DNA of 48,903 nt from Bacteroidota bacterium (GTDB lineage: Bacteria > Bacteroidota > Bacteroidia > 2-12-FULL-35-15): assembly GCA_005772895.1 (NCBI GenBank), contig SXIH01000003.1, positions 1-48,903 on the forward strand. The letters are read 5' to 3'. A model generated the notes under the pieces. It was not told the DNA's origin and did no database searches. It saw only the letters and a program-made list of their open reading frames with translations. Of the stretch, positions 1-8,126 are shown one piece after another. Each line of letters starts with the position of its first letter. Positions within the stretch are counted from its first letter, which is position 1. The position numbers were made by a program, and so were the translations under genes.

Positions 1-641
1 ACTTTACCAACTAAATCAGCTCCAACGTCAGCAGCTTTAGTATAAATACCACCACCTACACGTGCAAACAATGCAATTGATTCAGCTCCCAACGAGAAAC
101 CTGTTAATACCTCGATAGATGTTTTAACCGTGTCTTCACCTAAGCCAGCGAACATTGAAAGGAATGCAATGAACAATCCTCCTAATCCTAATACCGCTAA
201 ACCAGCAACACCTAAACCCATTACAGTTCCACCTGTGAAAGAAACTTTTAATGCTTGTTTTAAACTTGTACGGGCCGCTTGTGTTGTACGAACGTTTGCT
301 TTAGTAGCTACCTTCATTCCAATATATCCTGCAGTGGCAGAAAATACCGCTCCTATGATAAATGCAATAGAAATAATCCAACTAGAGTGAATTGGTTTTC
401 CGTTTACTTCATGAATTGTTCCTGAATATGCCAATAGTATTGCAGCAAATAAAACGAAAACACTAAGTACTTTCCATTCTGCTTTCAAAAATGCCATTGC
501 ACCATCGGCAATATAACCAGCAAGCTCCTGCATATTTTTATCTCCTGCATCTTGCTTACTAACCCAAGCCGATTTAATTGCCATTACTAACAATCCTAAA
601 ATCCCTAAAGCGGGCACTAAATAAATTACGTATTCGTTCAT
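1..641 (-). CDS. hppA: Membrane-bound pyrophosphatase (ion-translocating), N-terminal part
   Basis: This encodes the first 213 residues of a membrane pyrophosphatase, an inner-membrane pump that couples PPi hydrolysis to Na+ or H+ export. The rest runs off the left edge, so the residues that decide Na+ versus H+ and K+ dependence are not visible. Translation starts at the ATG ending at 641. The first helix is at about residues 4-22, with further hydrophobic helices after it. The fragment ends in the family signature GGGIYTKAADVGADLVGKV, which begins the PPi-binding region. It is the first gene of its transcript, with a good promoter at 746-776. The neighbouring minus-strand patatin gene ends 163 bp upstream. 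The family is certain; the ion is not. Confidence 0.95.
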   Translation of the reverse strand, partial: MNEYVIYLVPALGILGLLVMAIKSAWVSKQDAGDKNMQELAGYIADGAMAFLKAEWKVLSVFVLFAAILLAYSGTIHEVNGKPIHSSWIISIAFIIGAVFSATAGYIGMKVATKANVRTTQAARTSLKQALKVSFTGGTVMGLGVAGLAVLGLGGLFIAFLSMFAGLGEDTVKTSIEVLTGFSLGAESIALFARVGGGIYTKAADVGADLVGK

Positions 642-745
642 AGTCTTAATTAATTATTGTTTTGTATTTCTCAATTAAATATATAGTGTAGAAAATCTGT
701 TTGCCTACTGCCTATTTGTTTTAATTGCCTATTGATTTAGGGGTG

Positions 746-776
746 CAAACTTATGTAAAATATAGTAAATATCAAA
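746..776 (-). promoter_or_regulatory. Bacteroidota-type promoter of hppA
   Basis: On the minus strand TTTG (776-773) is followed after 19 nt by TAAGTTTG (753-746). This matches the Bacteroidota consensus TTTG-N19-TAnnTTTG in both boxes and spacing. It predicts a start near 740 and a leader of about 100 nt for hppA. It is the best two-box promoter I find in the window. Confidence 0.6.
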
Positions 777-804
777 AATTATTGATTTTCAGGCACTTAC
801 TGGT

Positions 805-3102
805 TTATTCAAGTGCTCTTTTGTTGAAAATGATGTATCCGAAATGGAAAAGAATGGAAACAGGATCTTTCACCTGATCGTAGTAATTGGCTGATAAACT
901 CATTGGTCCGACTGGAGTGTGCCATACAAAACCTGCTGTTGCTACATAATGCTGTAATGCAAACGGAATTCCAAATTCTGTTTTTAAGTCTGCCGTTTTA
1001 ATCAATACTTGATAAGGCTGATAAATATAACCTTCTGCCCTAAATTCAATTGTCTTCCTGATGTTGACGACAAATTTTAACCCTCCAGCCATGTATTTAT
1101 GTGTCCTGTAATTTTCATTGAAAATTGTTCTGCTATCGGGAGTTGGTTGAAACGCTTGTGCTGATAAAATACTGGAGGTGTAATTTTGAAAGAGCGTTTG
1201 GGTTGAATAAACGCCTTCTCCAAAGAGTCCGATTTTAAATGCCCCTCTTCTGTTAAAATAACGCTCACCCGTTAATTTAAAAACCAACCATTCGTGATGA
1301 TTTGAATTTTCGCTTGTATCAATAGACGTTGAACCGGGAGTATTTATCTCTAATCCATAAACATATCGTCCGCTTATTCTTAAATACTCTCCCTGATTTG
1401 CATATTGTTTCCTGTTCAATGAATTTATTTCATAATATGCCTGTCCGGTAACCACATCAAAATTTGTCTGATCAGCGGTATCTAGTTGTACAAAAAATGG
1501 TGTTTGATAATATCTGTCGGTAATCCTGGCTACTCCTGCTCCACCAACTATTCTTCCTTTTTTTCCTGTTGGAAAACCAATGTTTAAATTTCCGTGTTCT
1601 TCGCTTTGAATTAAATAGGCAGGTTTGGTATCTTCTAAAAAAGCACTGCTACTTTTGTAATAATCCCATTTGTTCCAGGTCACACCGGGTTCAACAAAAA
1701 TCGGAACTCGAGAAGGAAAATCAAAACGGGTTTTTAACTGAACCGAGCTGTACAATTTTCCAAAGTATGCGTTTGCCATAATTCCTGCTGCAAATCTTCC
1801 CAAATAATTGTATTGAACTCCTAAATATCCGTCACTAATCGGACGATTGGAAAAATCTCCACCGAAATCAGTAATTAAATTTCTTTCTTTTTTGATTCTC
1901 AAATACAAATCATAATAACCGGTTTGCGGATTGTATTTTGCTTTAGGATAAATGTATTTTATTTTATTGTCGGCAGATAATCTGAAGTAACCTTCTTTCA
2001 TATCTTCCATACTTACTATTTTATTTTTATGACGCAATACTTTTCTGACGTACTCCGATTGTTTTTTAGTTAAGCCTTCGATATAAATATTATCAAAAAC
2101 TATTTTGGGTTGCATGCCTTTAAAGTTGCTTCTCTTAATTGCTAATTCTTCTTTTGTAACTCTTTTTTCTACAAATGTTGTGATAAAATCCATTTGTCGC
2201 ATAGCCGCTGCATAACCACTATCAATAAGTGGTTGAACATTGTTAAATTCAAACAAGCCAACATCTGTTTTGGGTTCAATGATTACTCCTCCCTCGCATA
2301 AAATATCGTAATTAGATTTACTCTGAAGCATGGATTTAATTTGCGATAATAAATTATCTTCATCAGGCGGAGGATTGTTTCCACTAACATTGCTTCCAAT
2401 CATAAAATCAGGAAAGCATTCATCATACATTACATTGGAAGGAAAATTATTATACAATCCTCCATCAAAAAGTAATTTGCCATCTACTAAAATGGGTTTG
2501 ATATAAAAGGGATAAGACATAGAAGCACGGACAGCTTCTGCCAAATCCCCATCTCTGAAAATTACAGATTCTTTTTTTTCAATATCGGATGCCACACAAC
2601 GGAATGGAATAAACAAACTATCAAAATTGTAGTTGGCAACTGCTGCTGGACCCGCAGCCAATTCCATCATACCAAAATCCATTGCAACAGGAGAAATTAA
2701 ATTTGTAGGAAGTGTTGAAACAAATGCTGAATCCAGAGATAATTTAAAAGTAATCCAGGAAGCATTATCATCAGTGCGTTTAAAGTAATAAGCATATTTC
2801 TGGTCAATTATTCCTTCTGACCAATTTTTAAATCGTTCTGTTTTTACCAATTCTTGCAATTGAGCAGGAGAATAACCCATGGCATACATGGAGCCGACAA
2901 GCGCTCCCATAGATGTTCCTGTAATATAATCGATGGGAATATTATTATCCTCCAACGCTTTTAAGACACCAATATGCGCTATTCCACTTGCAGCACCGCC
3001 ACTTAAAACAACTCCCACTTTTTGTGCTTTGGCAGAATTTGGAGAAAGAAACAGCGACACAAAAACGGTTAAGAGTAGTAATATATGCTTTAAAAAAGTC
3101 AT
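805..3102 (-). CDS. Patatin-like phospholipase with C-terminal outer-membrane barrel
   Basis: This is a predicted lipid acyl hydrolase joined to an outer-membrane barrel. I start it at the ATG ending at 3102 (765 aa), because a signal peptide (MTFLKHILLLL... to SAKAQ) follows directly. The longer frame to 3162 adds 20 non-hydrophobic residues. The patatin domain occupies about residues 27-320: glycine-rich oxyanion loop SGGAASGIAHIG (34-45), nucleophile Ser64 in GTSMG, and Asp213 in DGG, so the Ser-Asp dyad is intact. A POTRA-like stretch around 345-420 precedes a C-terminal half rich in alternating strands, resembling the BamA/Bac_surface_Ag barrel. The order resembles type Vd (PlpD-like) autotransporters and common Bacteroidota patatin-barrel proteins. 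The gene lies 66 bp downstream of the BtuF-like gene and may be cotranscribed with it. The substrate is unknown. Confidence 0.88.
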   Translation of the reverse strand: MTFLKHILLLLTVFVSLFLSPNSAKAQKVGVVLSGGAASGIAHIGVLKALEDNNIPIDYITGTSMGALVGSMYAMGYSPAQLQELVKTERFKNWSEGIIDQKYAYYFKRTDDNASWITFKLSLDSAFVSTLPTNLISPVAMDFGMMELAAGPAAVANYNFDSLFIPFRCVASDIEKKESVIFRDGDLAEAVRASMSYPFYIKPILVDGKLLFDGGLYNNFPSNVMYDECFPDFMIGSNVSGNNPPPDEDNLLSQIKSMLQSKSNYDILCEGGVIIEPKTDVGLFEFNNVQPLIDSGYAAAMRQMDFITTFVEKRVTKEELAIKRSNFKGMQPKIVFDNIYIEGLTKKQSEYVRKVLRHKNKIVSMEDMKEGYFRLSADNKIKYIYPKAKYNPQTGYYDLYLRIKKERNLITDFGGDFSNRPISDGYLGVQYNYLGRFAAGIMANAYFGKLYSSVQLKTRFDFPSRVPIFVEPGVTWNKWDYYKSSSAFLEDTKPAYLIQSEEHGNLNIGFPTGKKGRIVGGAGVARITDRYYQTPFFVQLDTADQTNFDVVTGQAYYEINSLNRKQYANQGEYLRISGRYVYGLEINTPGSTSIDTSENSNHHEWLVFKLTGERYFNRRGAFKIGLFGEGVYSTQTLFQNYTSSILSAQAFQPTPDSRTIFNENYRTHKYMAGGLKFVVNIRKTIEFRAEGYIYQPYQVLIKTADLKTEFGIPFALQHYVATAGFVWHTPVGPMSLSANYYDQVKDPVSILFHFGYIIFNKRALE

Positions 3103-3168
3103 AGTTTTTTGTTGCTTCACAAAGCTAGTAATAATATTGGGAACATTGTCTATTCCAGCCAACTAGTA

Positions 3169-3978
3169 TTAAGACGAAATATTCTCAATTAGTTGCTTAA
3201 AATAAGCTGGGGCTTTTAGCAATCGTGAGCCATACCAGGAAAAAATCTCTCCGTCAACAATCAATACTTTTGCATTTGGGCAAATAGCTTTGAATTCCTG
3301 AATGTGTTTTTCTTTGAAAGGATAAGGTTCTGAGGATAATAAAATAATTTGGGGGGTTGCTTTGGCAATTTGTTCTGCTGTTACTTCAGGATAACGGACA
3401 TCTTCAAAAACATTTTTAAATCCGCATACTTTTAACATTTCGTTAATGAAAGTGTTATTTCCGGCAACCATGAATGGATTGTTCCAAATGAAATATCCAA
3501 CATTTCGGTCCCGATAGCTATCGGGATCGGAAATATTATTTCGGAAGTTAAAATTATTAAATTCTGATTCGATTTTAAGTTTCAGATCAGTTGCTTCCGA
3601 TTGCTTACCAACCAAAGTGCCAATACGGGTAATCATATCGTATGCGTCTTTCAAAGTATAAATATCGCTCATCCATACATTGTAATTCTTCATCAGCTCT
3701 TCTATCTGTTCTTTGTCGTTTTCTTCTTTGTTTCCAATAATTAAATCAGGATTGAGTGCTTTTATTTTTTCGAAATCATATTTTTTGGTTCCGCCAACTC
3801 TTGTTTTTGAATGAAACCATTCTTCGGGGTGAACACAAAATTTGGTGATGCCAACTACTTCATCACGTAAACCTAAATCGTAAAGTAATTCCGTTTGGGA
3901 AGGGACTAGGGAGATAATCCTAATCGGTTTAGAGGATAGTTCTAGTTTACGATTTAACTGGTCGGTATAAATTGGCAT
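3169..3978 (-). CDS. Cobalamin/metal-type periplasmic-binding fold protein (BtuF-like) without signal peptide
   Basis: A 269-residue protein of the helical-backbone binding-protein family (Peripla_BP_2, BtuF/FecB type). Motifs such as IISLVPSQTELLYDLGL (22-38), the WFHSKTRVGGTKKYD region and the segment FIWNNPFMVAGNNTFINEML are typical of the family. There is no signal peptide or lipobox, so it is predicted to stay in the cytoplasm, as is usual for this Bacteroidota subgroup. No permease or ATPase gene is next to it, so a transport role is unsupported. A palindromic repeat (3509-3526) is translated in frame as part of SDPDSYRDR, apparently as an insertion in a surface segment. The gene follows cbs by 54 nt. 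The ligand cannot be read from the sequence. Confidence 0.82.
   Translation of the reverse strand: MPIYTDQLNRKLELSSKPIRIISLVPSQTELLYDLGLRDEVVGITKFCVHPEEWFHSKTRVGGTKKYDFEKIKALNPDLIIGNKEENDKEQIEELMKNYNVWMSDIYTLKDAYDMITRIGTLVGKQSEATDLKLKIESEFNNFNFRNNISDPDSYRDRNVGYFIWNNPFMVAGNNTFINEMLKVCGFKNVFEDVRYPEVTAEQIAKATPQIILLSSEPYPFKEKHIQEFKAICPNAKVLIVDGEIFSWYGSRLLKAPAYFKQLIENISS
3509..3526. repeat. 18-bp perfect palindrome TCCCGATAGCTATCGGGA inside a coding region
   Basis: A perfect palindrome lies within the BtuF-like gene. A sister copy with CCCCGATAGCTATCGGGG lies between genes at 10155-10172, and a half-like relative CCCGATaaaATCGGG at 14143-14157. The shared 16-bp core marks it as a dispersed palindromic repeat rather than chance coding sequence. 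Confidence 0.75.
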
Positions 3979-3983
3979 TTTCG

Positions 3984-4034
3984 AATTTCAGATTTCAAAT
4001 TTCAGATTCCGCTAACAATTTGAAATCTGAAATT
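3984..4034. repeat. Heptamer tract forming an 18-bp perfect inverted repeat at the cbs stop
   Basis: Positions 3984-4011 read as four 7-mers: AATTTCA, GATTTCA, AATTTCA, GATTCCG. The first 18 bp (3984-4001) are repeated as an exact reverse complement at 4017-4034, with a 15-nt loop, and the right arm overlaps the cbs stop codon. The RNA would form a long AU-rich hairpin in the 54-nt gap between cbs and the BtuF-like gene. It could terminate, attenuate or stabilise; no clean T-run supports simple termination. Confidence 0.75.
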
Positions 4035-5409
4035 ATTTCGTTAAAGCATTAATAATATCGTATCTCGTAATAATATACGTTCTATCCAATTTAAAATCTT
4101 TCACTAACACTGCTGGATTTGTATCTGTTATCATTGCTGATAATGAATCAATCGGAGCAGAAATATCTACAAAAGGAAAAGCTCCTTGCATAATCGTTTC
4201 TATTTTCTGAGATTTTATTTCAGGGTTTGCAACCACTTTCGAATACAAAATACTTTCGTTTAATGAACCTACTATTCTACCATCATTGGTAACCGGAATT
4301 TGTGAAATATCCATTTTGCTCATCACCTTCACTGCATTTCCAATAGTATCAGAACTTTCAACTGTAATTAATTTTCCGTTGGTATTATTGTTTACTAAAT
4401 CTTTTGCAAGCAATCCTTTTTTATCGAAAAATCCTTTTTCCATCATCCACTCATCGTTGAACATTTTTCCTAAATAACGTGTTCCGTGATCGTGGAAAAT
4501 AACAACTACTACATCGCCTTCTTTTAATTCATCTTTTAATTGTAACAAACCCGCAATAGCTGAACCTGCTGAATTTCCAGCAAAAATTCCTTCGCGCTTT
4601 GTAATTTCACGCGTCATAATTGCTGCATCTTTATCCGTTACTTTTTCAAAACGATCAATTATACTGAAATCAACATTTGCTGGTAAAAAATCTTCCCCGA
4701 TTCCTTCGGTGATGTAAGGATAGATTTCGTTCTTATCAAAAACACCTGTCTCCTTGTACTTTTTGAAAACCGAACCATAAGTATCAATTCCCCAAACTTT
4801 GATGTTAGGATTTTTTTCTTTCAGATATTTTCCTGTTCCGCAAATTGTTCCGCCTGTTCCAACACCAACTACTAAATGAGTAATTTTTCCTTCTGTTTGT
4901 TCCCAAATTTCCGGACCGGTTTGTTCATAATGTGCCTGAGAGTTACTCAAGTTATCATATTGATTCGGCTTCCAAGCATTCGGAACTTCAGCAACTAAAC
5001 GAGATGAAACAGAATAATATGAACGTGGATCTTCGGGGTCAACATCGGTAGGACAAACAATTACATCGGCACCAAAAGCGCGCAAGGCATCTACTTTTTC
5101 TTTTGATTGTTTATCGGTTGTAGTGAAAATACATTTATAACCCTTAATGATTGCAGCAATTGCCAAACCCATTCCGGTGTTCCCGCTGGTTCCTTCAATA
5201 ATAGTTCCGCCTGGTTTTAATCTGCCATCTTTTTCTGCATCTTCCACCATTTTCAAAGCCATTCTATCTTTAATAGAATTTCCAGGATTGAACGTTTCTA
5301 CTTTAGCATAAACTGTTGCTTTTATTCCTTTTGTAAGGTTATTGATACGAACCATTGGAGTATTTCCAATTGTTCCGAGAATGTTTTCACTTGCTTTTCT
5401 GAATGACAT
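4033..5409 (-). CDS. cbs: Cystathionine beta-synthase type PLP enzyme with C-terminal CBS pair
   Basis: A cytoplasmic fold-type II PLP enzyme of 458 residues. It is predicted to condense serine (or O-acetylserine) with homocysteine to give cystathionine. The catalytic domain (about 1-320) has the PLP lysine K47 in NSIKDRM, the substrate loop TSGNTG (74-79) and the phosphate-binding glycine loop GTGGT (184-188). Residues about 345-458 form two CBS domains, which in this family bind nucleotides or SAM as regulators. No heme-binding N-terminal extension is present. Cysteine synthase (CysK) lacks the C-terminal CBS pair, which favours cystathionine beta-synthase, but substrate preference is inferred. 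The start is the ATG ending at 5409. It is followed by the BtuF-like gene after a heptamer hairpin. Confidence 0.9.
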   Translation of the reverse strand: MSFRKASENILGTIGNTPMVRINNLTKGIKATVYAKVETFNPGNSIKDRMALKMVEDAEKDGRLKPGGTIIEGTSGNTGMGLAIAAIIKGYKCIFTTTDKQSKEKVDALRAFGADVIVCPTDVDPEDPRSYYSVSSRLVAEVPNAWKPNQYDNLSNSQAHYEQTGPEIWEQTEGKITHLVVGVGTGGTICGTGKYLKEKNPNIKVWGIDTYGSVFKKYKETGVFDKNEIYPYITEGIGEDFLPANVDFSIIDRFEKVTDKDAAIMTREITKREGIFAGNSAGSAIAGLLQLKDELKEGDVVVVIFHDHGTRYLGKMFNDEWMMEKGFFDKKGLLAKDLVNNNTNGKLITVESSDTIGNAVKVMSKMDISQIPVTNDGRIVGSLNESILYSKVVANPEIKSQKIETIMQGAFPFVDISAPIDSLSAMITDTNPAVLVKDFKLDRTYIITRYDIINALTK

Positions 5410-5424
5410 AATTGTAGTTTTAAG

Positions 5425-5449
5425 CCCTTCGACTACGCTCAGGGTGACA
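5425..5449 (+). repeat. Dispersed GC-rich repeat upstream of cbs
   Basis: The 25-bp stretch begins CCCTTCGACTACGCTC and ends AGGGTGACA; its CCCT/AGGG ends can pair. A closely related sequence in the opposite orientation lies inside the chimeric repeat at 11361-11412. It stands out by its GC content from the AT-rich surroundings and lies in the cbs leader region. Confidence 0.65.
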
Positions 5450-5541
5450 AATTGATTTTTGTTTATGAAGGCGAAATTACGAAAAATAGAACGCAGATGA
5501 CACTGAAAAAAGGGATAAAAAAGGATTTTTTATTTGTTTTT

Positions 5542-5573
5542 ATTCGTAATTCGTGAAAATTCGTAGTTCGTAG
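5542..5573 (+). repeat. Heptamer tandem tract (ATTCGTA type), copy 1
   Basis: Read as ATTCGTA, ATTCGTG, AAA, ATTCGTA, GTTCGTA, G. It ends 3 bp before the stop codon of the permease gene. A 31-bp segment (5543-5573) recurs as its reverse complement at 18695-18725 with 28 of 31 positions identical by eye. Confidence 0.75.
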
Positions 5574-5575
5574 GA

Positions 5576-6829
5576 TTAGGAGAACCTTATCGCCTTTACA
5601 GGAGTAATTTTAGAAACAATGAAACTAGGAACTATCAACATCAAAACACAACAAATTAATGTTCCGGCATTCAGAAGCAAAACATCCATTACATTTAAGT
5701 TAATCGGAATCTGAGAGATGTAATATATTTTTTCATCCAAAGTGAATATTCCGAAATACTGCTGAAGAAGTGCAATACCGATTCCGAAAATATTGCCTAA
5801 CAACAATCCTTTACCAATTAAATAAACTGCATTGTACAAAAATATTTTTTGAACGCTTCCATTGTTTGCACCCAATGCTTTTAATATTCCAATCATATTG
5901 GTGCGCTCTAAAATCAAAATCAACAATGCAGAAATCATATTTATTCCAGCAACAATCACCATCATCACCAAAATCATTATCACATTAATATCCATCATAT
6001 CCAACCAGGAAAAAATAGATGGGTTGGTTTGTTTAATTGTCAAAGCCACCAAACCTTGTCCAATTAATTTGTCCACATCATAACCAATATCATCAATCTT
6101 TTTATAATCTTTAATGGCAATTTCAAATCCTGCTACTTCATCCTCTCTCCAACCATTCATTTTCTGAATTCTTCTGATATCCGTCAAAACAAGCACTCTG
6201 TCAATTTCCTCCAAACCTGTTTCATAAATTCCAGAAATATAAAAGTCTTTCCCTGTTGTTTCTGTTCTCAATTTTGTGCCCACGCTGTCGAATCTGTCAA
6301 CAATAAAATAAATAATCATTTTATCATTTAATTTCAAATTCAACTTATCGCTTAAATATTTAGAGATGACAATGTTTTTTGAAACAGTATCTTCGACAGT
6401 AAAACTTTTTCCCTGAACAAAATTCTTATTTAAAAAATCCCAATTGTAATCGGAAGAAACACCTTTTAGTAAAACTCCTTCGTTATCTGTCTGAGTTTTT
6501 ATAATTCCGTTTTTGGTAGCATAAACCGAAATGTGATTGATATCGGGATTGCTTTTTATATCCGACAAAAAAGGTTGGATTTTACTAATAGGCTTTGGCT
6601 CCGCACTTGTATTGTTATCATAATTAGAGATTTGAATGTGTGAATTAAAACCAATCAATTTGGCTTTTATCTCGTTTTGAAAACCTGTTACAACAGCCAC
6701 AGCTAATATCATAACTGCTAATCCAAGTGCAATACCCAATACAGATATCCGCACAATTGGGCGTGATAGTTGATTGGAAGCACCAGAACCCGAAAGGATT
6801 CGTTTAGCAATGAAGCGTTCGATACTCAA
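5576..6829 (-). CDS. FtsX-like ABC permease of the LolC/LolE family
   Basis: A 417-residue inner-membrane permease. Order: one N-terminal transmembrane helix (about 27-50), a large extracytoplasmic MacB-PCD-like domain (about 60-260) and three C-terminal helices of the FtsX type. The conserved cytoplasmic-loop motif ILERTNMIGILKALGA is present (roughly 308-323). Proteins of this shape extract lipoproteins from the inner membrane (LolC/E) or act as MacB-type exporters; the opening SIERFIAKRI is typical of the LolE group. No ATPase gene lies beside it, so the partner must be encoded elsewhere. The start is a TTG at 6829: an in-frame stop lies two codons upstream and no nearby ATG preserves the conserved N-terminus. 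It is divergent from the NamZ gene. Confidence 0.88.
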   Translation of the reverse strand: MSIERFIAKRILSGSGASNQLSRPIVRISVLGIALGLAVMILAVAVVTGFQNEIKAKLIGFNSHIQISNYDNNTSAEPKPISKIQPFLSDIKSNPDINHISVYATKNGIIKTQTDNEGVLLKGVSSDYNWDFLNKNFVQGKSFTVEDTVSKNIVISKYLSDKLNLKLNDKMIIYFIVDRFDSVGTKLRTETTGKDFYISGIYETGLEEIDRVLVLTDIRRIQKMNGWREDEVAGFEIAIKDYKKIDDIGYDVDKLIGQGLVALTIKQTNPSIFSWLDMMDINVIMILVMMVIVAGINMISALLILILERTNMIGILKALGANNGSVQKIFLYNAVYLIGKGLLLGNIFGIGIALLQQYFGIFTLDEKIYYISQIPINLNVMDVLLLNAGTLICCVLMLIVPSFIVSKITPVKAIRFS

Positions 6830-6862
6830 AATTTATTAGCTTTGTTTGATTATTCGTTTACA

Positions 6863-6870
6863 CAAAAATA
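6863..6870 (-). promoter_or_regulatory. Candidate -7 box of the LolE-type permease gene
   Basis: On the minus strand this reads TATTTTTG, a match to TAnnTTTG, about 34 nt upstream of the TTG start. No convincing -33 box is seen, so this is tentative. Confidence 0.35.
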
Positions 6871-6884
6871 CTATTTTACAACCA

Positions 6885-8105
6885 ATGTCATTTCGAGCTT
6901 GCCGAGAAATCTTTAAAATTGTTATTCTGCTCCTATTTGCAGGTTTTGCCAACGCTCAAGGCATTACCAAAATAGAAACGGCTGTAAAAACCATCAACGA
7001 TATAAAGGTTGGTGCCGACAAAACAACTGAATATCTTCCATTATTAAAAGGTAAATCGGTAGCAGTTGTTGCCAATCAATCGTCCATGATTAAAAATACA
7101 CATTTGGTTGACAGCCTTATCTCATTAAAAATTTCGGTTAAAAAAGTATTTTGTCCTGAACATGGTTTCCGTGGGTTAGTTGATGCCGGAGAAAAAGTAG
7201 ATACTGAAAAAGATAAAAAAACCGGATTAAACATCATTTCTCTTTATGGAAAAAACAATAAAAAGCCAAAACCCGAAGATTTGAAAGATGTGGATGTTGT
7301 GATTTTTGATATTCAGGATGTAGGTGTTCGTTTTTATACTTACCTCAGCACTTTACATTATGTAATGGAAGCTTGCGCTGAAAATAAAAAACAATTAATT
7401 GTGATGGACAGACCAAATCCAAACGGACATTATATTGACGGACCTGTTTTGGAAGATGCGTATAAATCATTTTTAGGATTGCATCCTGTTCCAATTGTTT
7501 ACGGAATGACCATTGGAGAATATGCGCAAATGATAAACGGTGAAGGCTGGTTAAAGGAAGGAGTAAAATGCGATTTAAAAGTAATTACATTAAACAATTA
7601 TACTCATACAGACATGTTTGAATTGGCTGTGCGACCATCACCCAATTTGCCAAACATGAGTTCTGTTTATTTGTATCCAAGTTTGGGATTGTTTGAAGGA
7701 ACTGTTATTTCGGTAGGACGAGGAACTGATTTACCTTTTCAGGTAATTGGGAGTCCGGATTTAACAAAAGCAAATTATACTTTTACTCCACAACCAAAGC
7801 CTGGTGCCATGGAACCAAAATACAAAGGAGTATTGTGTCACGGACATAATTTATCGGAGTTCGGAAAAGAATATATGAAAGACATAAAAAGAATTTATTT
7901 ATTCTGGCTGATGGGAACGTATGCGAACACGACTGATAAAACAAAATTCTTTGACGAGAATTTTAATTTCCATGCAGGCAATGCTACATTACAACAACAA
8001 ATAAAAGATGGAGTAAAAGAAGATGTAATTCAAAAAAGCTGGGAACCCGGAATTACTAAATTCAAAGTGGTGAGGAAGAAGTATTTGTTGTATAAGGATT
8101 TTTAG
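6885..8105 (+). CDS. NamZ-like exo-beta-N-acetylmuramidase (DUF1343, GH171)
   Basis: A 406-residue secreted protein of the DUF1343 family, whose characterised members (NamZ) remove MurNAc from the non-reducing end of peptidoglycan fragments. Diagnostic segments are VAVVANQSS, CPEHGFRG, VVIFDIQDVGVRFYTYLST and VMDRPNPNG. The N-terminus holds a signal peptide (about 9-25, ending ANAQ), so it acts in the periplasm or outside. I start at the ATG at 6885; an in-frame TTG at 6846 would add 13 poorly conserved residues. The first codons lie in a sequence reading GTCATTTCGAG...GAGAAATCT, which looks like a dispersed repeat, so the start may have been donated by repeat insertion. Typical partners such as NagZ or AmiE are not adjacent. 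Confidence 0.9.
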   Translation: MSFRACREIFKIVILLLFAGFANAQGITKIETAVKTINDIKVGADKTTEYLPLLKGKSVAVVANQSSMIKNTHLVDSLISLKISVKKVFCPEHGFRGLVDAGEKVDTEKDKKTGLNIISLYGKNNKKPKPEDLKDVDVVIFDIQDVGVRFYTYLSTLHYVMEACAENKKQLIVMDRPNPNGHYIDGPVLEDAYKSFLGLHPVPIVYGMTIGEYAQMINGEGWLKEGVKCDLKVITLNNYTHTDMFELAVRPSPNLPNMSSVYLYPSLGLFEGTVISVGRGTDLPFQVIGSPDLTKANYTFTPQPKPGAMEPKYKGVLCHGHNLSEFGKEYMKDIKRIYLFWLMGTYANTTDKTKFFDENFNFHAGNATLQQQIKDGVKEDVIQKSWEPGITKFKVVRKKYLLYKDF

Positions 8106-8126
8106 GAAAAACACCTCCAATAATAA

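Noticed and set aside
130..390. 86-codon plus-strand frame opposite the pyrophosphatase
   Set aside because: Antisense shadow of a conserved gene; Pro/Asn-rich composition follows from reading the membrane protein backwards.
5425..5449. GC-rich repeat upstream of cbs as a SAM riboswitch or T-box
   Set aside because: Only 25 bp, no conserved riboswitch core visible, and a related sequence occurs at 11376-11398 away from any amino-acid gene.
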